Shown here piece by piece: positions 1-10,596 of a stretch of 64,000 nt of DNA (positions are counted from its first letter, which is position 1; each line of letters begins with the position of its first letter). Location: assembly GCA_019914995.1 (NCBI GenBank), contig CM034133.1, forward strand, positions 6,138,001 to 6,202,000. The letters are read 5' to 3'. The notes under the pieces are model-generated. The model did no database searches, was not told where the DNA came from, and was given only the letters and a program-made list of their open reading frames with translations. The position numbers and the translations under genes were made by a program. This DNA comes from Acanthochlamys bracteata (lineage: Eukaryota > Streptophyta > Magnoliopsida > Pandanales > Velloziaceae).

Positions 1-330
1 TTCAACCTTATCGTTAGTCCTCCATGGCAGACCGACGCAATCGCAAGCTTCGCTACAAGTTCTATGGTCCCAATGAAGTTTTATAGCAAATTGGGACAGT
101 AGCATACAAGCTCAATCTCCCTTCCGATTCAAAAATCCATCCAGTTTTTCATGTGTCTCAACTAAAGACGCAAGGGCTATTCCTCAAGACTTTGAAGAGG
201 AGCTGCCTCAACTGCCTGCAGAAACAATGCCGCTGCAGTCTACTGAACCTCAAGGGGATATTGTCGAGTCAGTCAACAAGTCAGCAGAGCAAAGCCTCGA
301 GGACGAGGCTTGTCTTGCAGGCGGAGAGAA
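1..330 (+). pseudogene. Ty3/gypsy polyprotein, integrase C-terminal tail (5' truncated by window)
   Basis: A frame with one stop (TAG near 85) carries the end of a gypsy integrase. A basic RRNRKLRYKFYGP segment is followed by a VAYKLNLP stretch and the [11 protein letters not shown] motif (about 90-165), which in plant gypsy elements marks the integrase C-terminus. Downstream the frame is Gln/Pro-rich and ends just before a purine tract (about 321-330) that fits a polypurine tract next to the 3' LTR at 331. The matching segment of the next element (about 2905-3030) has the same order of motifs. Decayed; the rest of the element lies outside the window. Confidence 0.8.
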
Positions 331-779
331 TGTAAGGGAGCGTGGGGCGAACTTGCAGCTGGAAGAATTAAGTAATGTGAAGGTACCTAGACGCAGCAAC
401 CGCAGGTTAGTTCAGCAACATAAGTGTGTTGGCTGCCAAGGGTGAGGAGCTACATCCAAGTGCTTGATGCCTACATCCATCCAGAGAATAAAGAGTTTGA
501 ATCCATTAGGAAGTCTATGCATTAGGAGAGTTGTATCTCAGTAGGAGTCTTAGGAGAGTTGTATCTCAGTAGGAATTCTTGTGGCATGAGAATTGCCAAA
601 CAGTCTTGTAGTACAACTCCAAGAGTGGAGTTCTATACCTATAAATAAGAAGTGCCAGGCACTTCATAGGGTATGCAGAAAACTCTTTTATTTTCCAATT
701 TTACTTTTCTTTAGCAATTACATTGTCATCGTTAGCATATCAAACACTTGTGTGGTTTGAGTACACTCAAACCGTGACA
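331..779 (+). mobile_element. LTR of a Ty3/gypsy element (449 bp)
   Basis: Begins TGTAAGGGAG directly after a purine tract and ends CCGTGACA, the usual TG...CA form. A TATA box (TATAAATA, 640-647) sits in the expected U3 position. The LTR at 3132-3569 has the same length class, the same TATA position and a similar end (GACCGTAACA), but the two are so diverged that they are related families rather than a recent LTR pair. A tandem pair of about 24 bp (TAGGAGAGTTGTATCTCAGTAGGA-like) lies at about 523-572. Reverse transcriptase sequence starts immediately at 781, so leader, gag and protease of the next element are missing. Confidence 0.7.
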
Positions 780-780
780 A

Positions 781-3131
781 GATCCCTCATTGAAAGAATG
801 GTAAAGGATAAATACCCTATTCCAGTAATAGATGAGCTTCATGGCGCCCAAACTTTTCTCTAAGTTAGATTTGAAATTCGGGTACCCTCAAATTTCAGTA
901 AAAGAGGAGGACCTACACAAAACATCTTTTTGCACCCATGACGGCCACTATGAGTTTCTTATCATGCCATTTGGATTAACAAATGCTCCCTCGACATTCA
1001 AATCACTAATGAATGAGGTGTTGACCATATCTTCGTAAATTTGTACCAGTATTCTTTGATGATATTTTAGTATATAGTACTAACCTGTAGGAGCACAAAA
1101 GACACTTAGCCAGCGTTTTGGAAGTTTTGCAAAAAGAAAAGCTTTATGCCAATCTTCCCAAGTGCAAATTTGGTTGCTCACAACTTGACTACATTGGACA
1201 TATTGTTTCAGCAAAGGGAATTTCCGTAGACAAAAGTAAGGTGGGTGCAATGAGGAAGTGGCCAGCGCCTAGGTCAGTAAACGAGCTAAGGGGATTTCTT
1301 GGCTTAACTAGTTACTATCGCTGCTTTGTGCAAAGATATGGAAAGATTGCTGCGCCCTAGACTGACCTACTGAAGGAGCAAGCTTTCAAGTGAACTGATG
1401 AAGCACAAGTTACCTTTGATCAATTGAAAATAGCAATGTCAACCACACCGGTGTGGGCAGCTCTAGATTTTTCTAAGCTATTCTCTTTGGAAACAGATTC
1501 TTCTGACTGAGGCATTGGAGCAGTCTTGACGCAAGACAAAACGACCATTGCCTACTACAGCAAGATATTGTCCACTTCAGCCCTTGGTACGTCTACCTAC
1601 ATAAAAGAATTGATGGCCCTAATACTAGTAGTGTAGAAATAGAGACCATATCTTTTGGGGCATGATTTGTTATTAAAACTGACCACTTGAGTTAAAATAT
1701 TCGCTGGAGCAACGTTTCTCACCTCATGAACAACACAAATGGCTGGCAAAACTCCTTAGATAGGATTATTGCATTAAGTACAGGGCAGGAAAGCATAACA
1801 CTATTGCTGATGCTCTTTCCTGAGCGCCTAGTGCCCAGTTAGCTGCTGTCAGCTCCTTGCATGCTTCCTTTTAGGATGATCATTATAGAGCTCAGCGAGA
1901 AGACCCTACTGTAATTGCCATGCAGGATTGTGTATAGTTGGAAGATCAACCTGAACTTGCAATTGTCCGTGGCTTCTTGACATACCAGGGTAGACTATGG
2001 GTTCCTGCTGAACCAGAGCTAAGGAAGCAACTCTTTTTTTAAGCTCATAATTCTGCAATTGGTGGACACGGAGGAAGATTTCGCACATACAAACGCCTTG
2101 CCCAACAGTTCTACTGGCCGGGGATGTCAAAAGAAGTCTAGAAATACATTTCTGCTTGTGCTACTTGTGCAAAAGCAAAAGCAGACTGCTTGCAACCAGC
2201 GGGGCTCCTTTAACCACTTCCTGTCCCTAATGAGATATGGTCCAACATTGCAATGGATTTTCTTGATGGCATACCTACTTCAGAAGAAAACGATGTTATA
2301 TTGGTAGTTGCATATACTGTTGCTCACGTTGCTGCAGCTTTTGCAAAGGAGATAGTTCAGCTCCATGGGTTTCCCTCCTCAATAGTTTCTGATCGTGACC
2401 CAATTTTCATAAGCAACTTTTGGTGAGAGTTGCACCGTCTCCAAGGAACATCCCTCCAAAGGAGTTCGTCTTATCATCCACAATCTGACGGACAATCTGA
2501 GATCGTCAACAAAGGAGTAGAAACTTATCTTAGATTTTCTATTGGTGAGCACCCTAAACAGTGGATGTGATGGTTGCATTGGGCTGAATATTCCTACAAC
2601 ACTCATACGCATTCAGCCACCAATGCCTCCCCGTTTGAATCGGTATGTGGTAGGCGACCGCCCCCTTTAGTTTCATTTGCCACTGGTTTTGTTCGGGAGG
2701 ACATCTTAGGCTCACAAATCCGGACACGAAATGCAGTTTTTGAAGGACTTAAATTTCCATCTCTAGAGAGCACAGAGTCGTATGAAGCAAATGTATGACA
2801 AGAAACATCGTGACAAACAATACCAGCCGGAGATTATGTTTTTCCAAACTATAGCCTTATAGGCAAGCTTCCATGGCAGAAAGATGACACCAGAAACTAC
2901 GTTACATGTTTAACGGACCTTTTGAGGTCTTACAAATGGTTGGATCAGTTGCATACAAGCTCAGCCTTCCTTCCACTTGGCACATTCACTCGGTCTTTCA
3001 TTTATCTCAGCTTAAAGATGCAAGATCCATCCCACTGAACTTCAGTACACAACTGCCAGAGTTTCCAAGCAGGTTGATTGTCCAGCGCATAGTAGCCTGG
3101 AGGACGAGTCTAATTCTGTAGAGGGAGGGAA
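781..3131 (+). pseudogene. Ty3/gypsy pol remnant: RT, RNase H, integrase
   Basis: Domains read in order through many stops and frameshifts. RT fingers and palm: YPIPVIDEL near 815, [11 protein letters not shown] near 960, and the catalytic FFDD box at 1052-1063. RT thumb: LRGFLGLTSYYR near 1290. RNase H: about 1490-1850. Integrase zinc-binding region with GGHGG and CATCAKAK: about 2045-2180. Integrase core: MDFLDG near 2255, SDRDPIF near 2390, SSYHPQSDGQ near 2465. C-terminal FEVLQMVGSVAYKL and HSVFHLSQLKD: about 2910-3025. The gene order RT-RH-INT is gypsy. In-frame stops (for example after the FFDD box and before the integrase core) mean it is dead. A polypurine-like tract (about 3119-3131) precedes the LTR. 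Gag and protease are absent. Confidence 0.92.
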
Positions 3132-3569
3132 TGTCAGGGATGAGGTTGACAGCACCTGAGCGAAGCAATAGAGTGAAATTCCAACAAAGAAATTGCGTAG
3201 GATGCAAGAGTGGATGTTAACAACGGTGTGAAGGTTCTGGTGCTGCGAAAAGAGTTAATTACATTAGATACTATTGTGTTTAGGTTGTAGTAGAAGTGTT
3301 GTGTTTCATTAGGAAGCACATGTTTGTTTCAATTGTAGTAGGAGTTGGTTTCCTTAGAAAACACGTGCTCTAAAGAGTTCCAGTTGGAAGTAAACTCTAA
3401 TAGCTTAGGACTCTAGTGATGCCCAAGCTATAAATAAGGATGTTGGCATCCAATAGAGGTATGAAGATCATTGTTATTTTACTTCAGATTGAATTTTATT
3501 TCCAGCACTTCTGTAATCTACTCCCTAGTTCTCAGCTCAACTGCACTGAGGCCATCGCGGACCGTAACA
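3132..3569 (+). mobile_element. 3' LTR of the Ty3/gypsy remnant (438 bp)
   Basis: Starts TGTCAGGGATG straight after a purine-rich tract and ends GGACCGTAACA. The TATA box TATAAATA is at 3429-3436. Layout matches the LTR at 331-779, though sequence identity is low. No convincing partner 5' LTR of the same subfamily is visible in the window. Confidence 0.72.
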
Positions 3570-3768
3570 AATTAGAACCAAGCACAAACAAGTAGATACC
3601 GAGTAAGGACCAAAGTAATACAAGTAAGGATAAAGATAGGTACAAAGTATATTGAAGTACCAATAAGTACCAGTATGTATATCGTTACAATCAGTATGTA
3701 CATTGTTACAACCATCGTTACTTCCAAAAGAATATCATTCAATCGACTTTTTCATGAGATGAACTATG
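3570..3768 (+). repeat. Field of short GTACCAA/ACAAGTA-like words
   Basis: No ORF. The stretch is made of loosely repeated 6-10 bp words such as AAGTACCA, GTACAAAG, TACAAGTA and GTATGTA in no fixed period. The same word set fills 6520-6860, and in both cases a copia gag remnant lies downstream. It may be a degenerate satellite-like part of a copia untranslated leader; that link is inference. Confidence 0.45.
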
Positions 3769-4393
3769 GTTACTAGAAGACGATGATGACAATTTCTATT
3801 CAAGCACAGGACTACGTCTTATAGGCAATCATCAAAGATAGACCAATAGTGCAAATAAAGATAGATTCAACTAAAGTCCACTCTGCTAAACTAACTCATG
3901 ATTTACTAATGATCACAAAAGTATCCCGTCAAATGCTCTTGCGTTGAACATGTTATATTGTGCTTTAAATCCTTATGAGTTTAATCGTCTTTGTTCATAT
4001 ATTAAAACGAGAAGACATAGGACGAATTGGAGGTTATCCATGAAGGAACCACACAAGTGAAGGGGCATGTGCAAACTTTCTAATGCATGACTATGGAAAC
4101 ATTAAAATAGATCTAGAATAGAGAATGTTTTATCAAATATATAGTCGTTTGACTGATATTATTAGTCGTTTGAAGAATCTTGGTAAGATTTTTAGAAATA
4201 AAGATTTGATGTGAAAAATTATGCATGCCATACTCTCCTCATATAGTTCAAAAGTGGCCACCTTCGAAAGGAACCATAAATTTTCCACTATGGCATTCGA
4301 AAAATTGATTGGCAAACTCATGATCAAGGAATTCTCTGTAAGGAAGACCAAAGATGCTCCTTGTTCTCTTGCACTGAAGTCATATGAACCACA

Positions 4394-4969
4394 TGTTGGA
4401 AATGCGGTAGTGTGCACGAACGGAAAATAGCACACACTAGGATCTTGCAATCTAAGTTAAGATTGTTAAAGATGAATAACGCAATCACACAACACAAAGA
4501 TATACGTGGGAAAAAACGAGAAAAATCACACGGTGGTGTGGTCACACCAAAAGAAATATCACTATAAGATAAGATTATAATGTAGGCTTACAACTTCGCT
4601 TTCTTGCTTGCATTCAACTTGCATTCTCTCTTTGCATGCTTCTTCCAAATTCACACAAGTGGGACATATATATAGGATGCAAGAAAATCCTTTGATAGAT
4701 AGTCCACTAAATAACTAACTCTACAAAGTAACTATTTGGCATTAGTTCCTTGGCATAACTTCCTATGGTAGTTAGAATGAATCTGGACATAACTTCTTCA
4801 TGAATCTGGACATAACTTCCTCATGAATCTGGACATAACTTATTCATGAATGAATCTGGACATAACTACCACAAGAGCTATGTTGGACTAAATGGTGGAC
4901 TACCCCAACAGCTACTTGTGGACTGCTTGATTAGAAGCTCATCAAAGTGTCTTTATATCCAAGATCACA
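4394..4969 (-). mobile_element. Probable solo LTR (or TRIM) inserted in copia gag
   Basis: This 576-bp block interrupts the gag alignment: flanking sequence on both sides matches gag copy 2 (around 7650-7680) without it. On the minus strand it runs TGTGATCTTG...TTTCCAACA, the TG...CA form of an LTR, and has a minus-strand TATA box (CTATATATATG, about 4664-4676). No exact target-site duplication is visible, so the ends could be off by a few bases. It contains the 23-bp tandem repeat at 4777-4868. Confidence 0.5.
4777..4868 (+). repeat. Tandem repeat, 23-bp unit, about 4 copies
   Basis: Units starting ATGAATCTGGACATAACTTC begin at 4777, 4800 and 4823. A fourth, shortened unit begins at 4850 after a 4-bp slippage (ATGA). 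The copies are nearly identical, much cleaner than the surrounding sequence, so the expansion is probably recent compared with the host element. Confidence 0.9.
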
Positions 4970-5650
4970 GGTAAATTCTTCCTCTATTAATGATGACAAA
5001 GATGATTAATGTTAACTAGGAGAAGTTAGAACTACTTAAGATGACACGAGTGAAAGGACAGAAAAGAAGGGATGAAAAGGAAAGGAACTTGTACCATTGC
5101 AATAATCCGGATCGTTACCAAAATGAATGCCCTCTTTTGAAGAGAACTAGAATGTAGGATGGTAAGAAGAAGAAGATGCTCACTGCATCGGTGATGAGGA
5201 ACCAACCTTGCTCAGATTAAACCGAGTGGAACTGAAACTGCCAACATGTGCTTCATGCCCAAATATGATTCGAACAATGAGATTAGAGATTCTAGCTTCT
5301 TCGAATTTTTCTATGATGAATTAGATGATGCTTTCTCTGAATTGCATGAACAGTTTAAGAACCTTAAAAAGATGATAAGTGTCTACAAAAGTGCTTGCAT
5401 AAGAGTGAAAAAGTGAATAAAAGATTAATTAAGAAATAAGAGCTTAAAATTACATGATACTTAAAATTACAAGGTTTATCAACTTGTTACTCAAGATTGC
5501 TTCTACAAACCTAGGTGCTTCTGATGATGATTTGTATGTTGAAGCAAGAGCTTACGATCAAATGATATTAACTTAACTGAATTACATGATGATTTGCTTG
5601 AAGAGAATGAAAAGTCATGTGTCAAAATGAGAAGCACAAAGTGGCAGACC

Positions 5651-6519
5651 TAAAAATGTCTAATGAGATCTCTAATTACAGTCTTATTAAGTTCGTACAA
5701 GGTAAGGAGAGATTTGATGTTATCCTTTGATGCCCTAAAGATATCTTTAAATGAAGGTATCTCTTTTATCCACAAACAAGTATCTTAAGGCAGTGCATAT
5801 GTAAGTATCACTTTTACACATTTAATTACTTGTTTTCATCGCAATAGAAAGAATCATACTATCAAGTCTGCTGGTACAAAAGAAATTAATAAAGAAAAGC
5901 TAAATGAACTTGGGTACCCAAGTGACATCTTGAACAACCACTATTAAGATGTTATTTGGTCCTTCTATCTTGTTGGTGCGTCTTCACAGTGGTTGTTCAA
6001 GACGTCACTACTTCAGCCATTTAGAGGGACACCAAAGTGAAAAGGTTACTCTTGGTAACGATAACAAGTTCTCTGATCTTTCAATGCGCATTAATAACGT
6101 GTTGTTTGTGAAAGGTTGAAGCATATCCTACTCAGCATATTTCAGCTCTGTGATCATGATGTGATCTTCAAAGAATATTTACGATTGGTAATCAACTCTT
6201 CTGGTAACAAATCATACAAGGACCAAAAGAAGTAATGTATACATTATATATCTTGAAGACTTTGATAATAATAACCATTGCCTTGTAGTTAACCAGCAGG
6301 AAGGGTGTCAACTATGGCACAAAAGACTCCATCATTGCAGCACCAAGACCATTGCAAAAGTCTCCTAGGTGCAACTTGTTTCGGGTCTGATCATTACCTC
6401 ACACGAATGGAAGGCAACGTGATGCATATGCCATGGTTAAACACACGAAATCCTATTTTAAGCCAAAGAAAGTATATACAAATTGGTGTCAATGAAACAC
6501 AAGTAAGTACCAACTAAAC
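5651..6519. other. Unassigned, probably decayed copia internal sequence
   Basis: No ORF of note and no conserved motif I can name. It follows the gag coiled segment, so it is likely eroded copia internal sequence. A near-perfect inverted repeat lies inside (see 5921-6009). Short in-frame stretches such as 6305-6517 look like chance. Confidence 0.4.
5921..6009. repeat. Hairpin: 22-bp inverted repeat with 45-bp loop
   Basis: The left arm 5921-5942 (AGTGACATCTTGAACAACCA plus CT) and the right arm 5988-6009 are reverse complements with one mismatch. Surrounding sequence is heavily decayed, so a conserved stem stands out. It could be the remnant of a very small foldback element or a chance survivor. 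Confidence 0.85.
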
Positions 6520-6860
6520 AAAAGTTTATACCTTCTAAATGGATGTAAATTGTTACCTATTGAAATGGGTACCAAATATATAAAACTATGTACCAAAAGA
6601 ATACATGTAAGGACCAATTATATACCAGAAGAGAACCCAAAAATATGAGTACGTATTTGTACAAGCATATACCAAGTAAATACAAGGGGTAATCAAAGAT
6701 ATGCAGTTAGATACTAATTAAAATACAACTAGGAATTCAATATGCAAAACTAGATACTAATACAATGTAGCAAGTAAGTACAACTACATACCAACTAAGT
6801 GTAAGTAGTTAATTATAAATAGAAAACTAGGTACCAGCAAAATACAATTAGAGGCAAAGT
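6520..6860 (+). repeat. Second field of GTACCAA-like words
   Basis: Repeated short words (AAGTACCAAC, GTACCAAA, TACAACTA, AGATACTAAT, AAGTACAACTA) with no fixed period. The composition matches 3570-3768, and again a copia gag remnant follows (from 7305). No coding potential. Confidence 0.45.
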
Positions 6861-6863
6861 ATA

Positions 6864-7299
6864 TGTAAGATCAGAAGCTAAAATGATTGGTCAACCACTT
6901 AAAGTTAGGATCTTCCACATATAAGCACATTGACATTCTAGAACCAAGCCAATGTGGAACTATCTATAATCATGGGTTTTTAAGCTTAGCAAGTTAGGGC
7001 CCCACTTGGCCCAGCACAAGGCGAATTGCACGCCTAGATTTAAGTTAACTAGCCTATTTTTTATTTGGACACTATCCCATACCCCTACGCCACTAATCTG
7101 GGTCTAGCTCTCTAAGCTAGCCCATTTTTCACATCGGCCCACCAAGCGCATCATGTTGCTACTATGGGTCTATTCTAACTTGGTGGCCTAATAATATCTC
7201 ATCAGCAACACGTCGAGTGGCTCCACCACCAATCTCTAATACCAATTGCAAAATTAGATTTTCAAGTTAAAATAATTGGCCAACCACTTAAAAGTTACC
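6864..7299 (-). mobile_element. TRIM-like miniature LTR element
   Basis: Two short direct repeats (about 6872-6905 and 7264-7298, with shared core CAACCACTTAAA and ATTGG words) flank a non-coding interior of about 360 bp. On the minus strand, directly inside the 7250-side repeat, lies TTGGTATTAGAG (about 7238-7250), one mismatch from the plant initiator-Met tRNA primer-binding site TTGGTATCAGAG. Short terminal direct repeats plus a PBS and no ORF define a TRIM. It sits between the word field and gag copy 2. Confidence 0.6.
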
Positions 7300-7304
7300 G
7301 ATGA

Positions 7305-7979
7305 CGGAACCACATAAGTGAAGAAGACATGTGTAAACTTTCTAATGCATGATCTGAAAATTTTATAATGGAGAATGAAGAATCTATTACCCAAAAGGTA
7401 TACCTATTTAAGTAATATTATTAGTCATTTGAAGAATCTTGGTACGATTTTCATTGAAGAGACCTAGAGGCATGAAGACTTGATGTAAAAAATTATACGT
7501 CCTTTACTCCCCTCATAGTTCCAAAGCATATACTGCTGAAGAGAACCACGATTTTTCCAACATGATATTGGATGAACTGATTGGCAAACTCATGGCCAAA
7601 GAACTCTCCGTGAGGAAGTCTGAAGAAGCTCCTAGTTCTCTTGCATTAAACTCGTCCAGACCTTAGATAAAATTGTCCTCTTCTAATGATGATGAAGTTA
7701 CATTATTAATGAAAAAATCGAGAACTAATTAAGATGAAACAAGTGGAAAGGATAGCAAAAACGGGAAAAAAGAAGGGGACTACAAAGGCGATGATGAATA
7801 GGAAATGCTGCTCTAATTGCAAGAAGCTAGGTCATTACCATAGGGACTACCCTTTTTTGAATAGAACGAGAAAGCTAGACAATAAGAAGAAGAAGGGGAT
7901 AGTTGCATGGAGTAACAAGGACCCATCCTCCTTAGATAAAACTGAGAGTAGTCCGAGACTACTATCCCATGCTATATGA
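7305..7979 (+). pseudogene. SIRE-like copia gag remnant, copy 2
   Basis: The stretch 7305-7660 aligns with 4030-4390 (shared landmarks: the ACTTTCTAATGCATGA block, the AGTCATTTGAAGAATCTTGG block, and MILDELIGKLMAKELSVRKS on translation). The open segment 7734-7979 carries a zinc knuckle CCSNCKKLGHYHRDY, in which the last Cys of CX2CX4HX4C is replaced by Tyr, followed by a Lys-rich tail. It lacks the insert found in copy 1. At about 7980 the sequence changes without a gap into gypsy reverse transcriptase. Confidence 0.8.
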
Positions 7980-10160
7980 CGGGTCACTCGACTATGCTTT
8001 GATTACTGCGCGCTTAATAAGATTATTATAAAGAACAAGTAACCATCCCATTAATCTGACCTATTCGACCAATTGGACTTAAGCTGAGGATACTATCTCT
8101 GGTGGAGATGAGCCTAAGACTAGATTTATCATAAGATACGACTTATTTGAGTTTCTTATTATGCCATTTGGACTTACTAATGCACCAATTATCTTTCGCA
8201 CACTTATGATAAAGTATTCTAATATAGCTCTTGTATAGATTATTTATAGTGATGCTTGGACAATATTATAGTGTATACTAAAACACTATTGGAACATGAC
8301 TAGCACTTACGGTAAGTCTTCCAAATCTTAAAGAGAATGAGCAGTATGTGAAGAAGCAAAGTGTATTTGCGTAGTAGGAGGTCGCATTCTTTAGGCATGC
8401 CATTGCAAAAGCTATGCTCCACATGGATAAACTGAAAGCGTATTGAGAGCAGCTAGGGAAAGTGCCCAAGCTGAGATCCTTCCGATTTTGGTCAACTATC
8501 ACGAATGGTTTAGCAAGGGTTATTCTTCTCTAGTGCCCAAATTGAGATCTGCTCGAAGAATCAATCCTATGATTGCAAACAAAAATGTCAAGAAATTTTG
8601 GAGATATTGAAGGAGACTGTAATGGATGAAGAAGTGCTAGCTATCCCCAATAGCTAATACTTATGAAGTTCACACGGATGCTTCTAACTTTCCACTTAGG
8701 GGCGTGTTGATGCTAGACGGCCACCCAATTGCTTACATATGGAAGAAGCTCAATGTCAGCGAGCGCTAAAATATGATCCAAGACAAAGAGATGACTGCCA
8801 TGGTGCACTACATGAACTTAGAGACATTACTTTTGGACTACAATTTGTCATAAAGACGAACAACATTGGCTTCAAGCTAATTCCTTAAGCAGAAGAAGCT
8901 CACGCCAAAGAAGCAACGTGGCAAAAGTTCATGGCATAGTTCGACTTTGAGATGGAGTACAAGTTTGCAAAAGGACAACTTAGTTGCAGATTCATTAAAT
9001 AGGAATGTGAGCTAGCTACCATCTTGCAACTACAGTTCCTTCAGTGGAACACATTAGGGGAGGAACAGAGCATGAGAAACAACGTAAGTGTTGTGAGAAC
9101 TGGAAGGGCAAGGCTGGATTCATTGCTTTTGGCTGAAGGATGAAGTGCTTGTCACAAGGTGGTGCTTGTACGTACTAAAATGGGGAGGCTTAGGGAAGGA
9201 AATTATCAAGGAGTGCCACAACTTGAAGTGAGCTGGACACCCTAGTATGCATTGAACAACTCGAAGTGAGCTGGCCGCAAATTGGAGATAATCATTGTGC
9301 CGATAAGACAAGATAGATCAACACCGTCTATTGGGTTTACTTGAGCAACTGCCTAGTTTTGAGAGGCCATAGAAAGTTTCATTATTGACTTCACCATTGG
9401 TTCCTAAGTCTGAGGGATGCAACCACATGTATGTTAGTGTTCATCTATATTGCAATAAGTTCAATGCGGAGGATGTAATCAAGTTATTCTTACGGCTGTG
9501 GTGAAGTATTGGTGGATTCCACAATCCATCGTGAGCGATGGTGACACCCGATTTACGGGTAGGTTTTGGTCGAAGCTACTCAAGATGTTGGGTTCGGAGT
9601 CCAACTCGACAAGCTTTTATCCTAAAATTGATCGCCAGACGTTGAAGGCCAATGCTTTGTAGCTCTACTTGAGGCACTAAGTGAGTGCCAATTAACAAGT
9701 TGAAGGGATGAGCCCTTGAAATTAGCTACATGACAACAACCATAAACTCCTCACATTGTTAAGGTTGGCTATAACGGGAAAAGTTCATCAATTTACAATC
9801 TTGCCAAAGGGTGGCATGAGGAGAAGAAACCCACATGATCCTACTTGGCGAACACAGCTAAGAAGATGAAATGCGGCGGACAATAAGTGGAGGAATTAAG
9901 AATTCAACAAAGGAGTTAATGGTGAAGTGCCTTCCTCATCAAGTCTGCACGAAGGCCCTTTTACGAAGATACAAAGACCGTTTGTGGTGGAGAAGAAGAT
10001 GGCTATCGGGAAAGGCTTCCATTCACATGGTATTCCATGTGAGCTTCTTGAAGCCATATAAGACCAATAAGGAGGATCTAGATATGTGCATCCTTAGAGC
10101 TCCCACCGCCATTCACATGGAACAACTTTACGTAACTGCGTTGAGGATACAATGAAATAG
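7980..10160 (+). pseudogene. Ty3/gypsy pol remnant fused to copia gag
   Basis: Starts with the RT block CFDYCALNKI (about 7992), then LISDLFDQL-like words, [11 protein letters not shown] at about 8155-8187, an RNase H region with GHPIAY near 8715 and a KGQLSCRF/NLVADSL-like block near 8970. Integrase traces include the GHPS word near 9237 and an SDGDTRF-like word near 9537. The end is HMVFHVSFLKPYKTNKED (about 10027-10077), the integrase tail of chromovirus-type gypsy elements. Stops and frameshifts occur throughout. It is a different lineage from the gypsy copy at 781-3131, whose tail reads HSVFHLSQLK. Confidence 0.85.
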
Positions 10161-10171
10161 GTGGAGAAGAA

Positions 10172-10596
10172 TGTGGCATATGCGCTCATTATAGCATTTT
10201 TCCTCACTCATTCACCTAGGTAATGCGGTATATATACAATAATGTAGGCATTCTATAAGGTTTTAAAATGATCCAAAATGTTCTAAAAGTCTTAAAACTG
10301 TGTAGCAAATCTAGAAGGATTTACATTATTCTACAATAGTTTGGAAGGTTTTAGATGTCAATAGAACTTTATGGAGTTGTATTGAATAGCATAAATACTG
10401 CTTAAGGAGATATTTTGGAAGATGAAAGATAGATTACAACGATATTTTGAAAGAAGCTAATTTTTAAGTACTCTATCGTCTGATCAAAACCAATCTTCAC
10501 CATCCATTAAAAAGGTAAATGTTACAAATAGGAGCGCAAGGCTTTCCATTTGTAACCAAGCTATGCAATTGAGTGATCGAGCATTGTTAGCATTCA
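10172..10596 (+). mobile_element. Possible 3' LTR of the second gypsy remnant
   Basis: Follows the end of the pol reading frame; begins TGTGGCATATG, contains GGTATATATACAAT (about 10226-10240), and could end ...GCATTCA at 10596. There is no partner copy or duplication to fix the borders, so this is a placement by position only. Confidence 0.35.

Larger units (their letters stand above)
3770..5650 (+). pseudogene. SIRE-like Ty1/copia gag remnant, copy 1
   Basis: The first part (about 3760-3860) reads, with stops, as the N-terminal copia gag block with NYGY, KTRM-like and FIQAQDY-like words. About 4200-4380 gives the gag helix block in which a KVATFE stretch is followed by AFEKLIGKLM. About 5085-5150 gives a broken CCHC zinc knuckle: HCNNPDRYQNEC keeps the second Cys, the His position is replaced and the first Cys is lost. 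About 5240-5400 gives an acidic coiled segment with YDELDDAFSELHEQFKNL, typical of the C-terminal gag of SIRE/Maximus elements. The gene is split by an LTR-like insert at 4394-4969. A second copy lies at 7305-7979. Confidence 0.78.

Noticed and set aside
4777..4868. CRISPR-like array
   Set aside because: Head-to-tail 23-bp units without spacers in plant repeat DNA; a plain tandem repeat.
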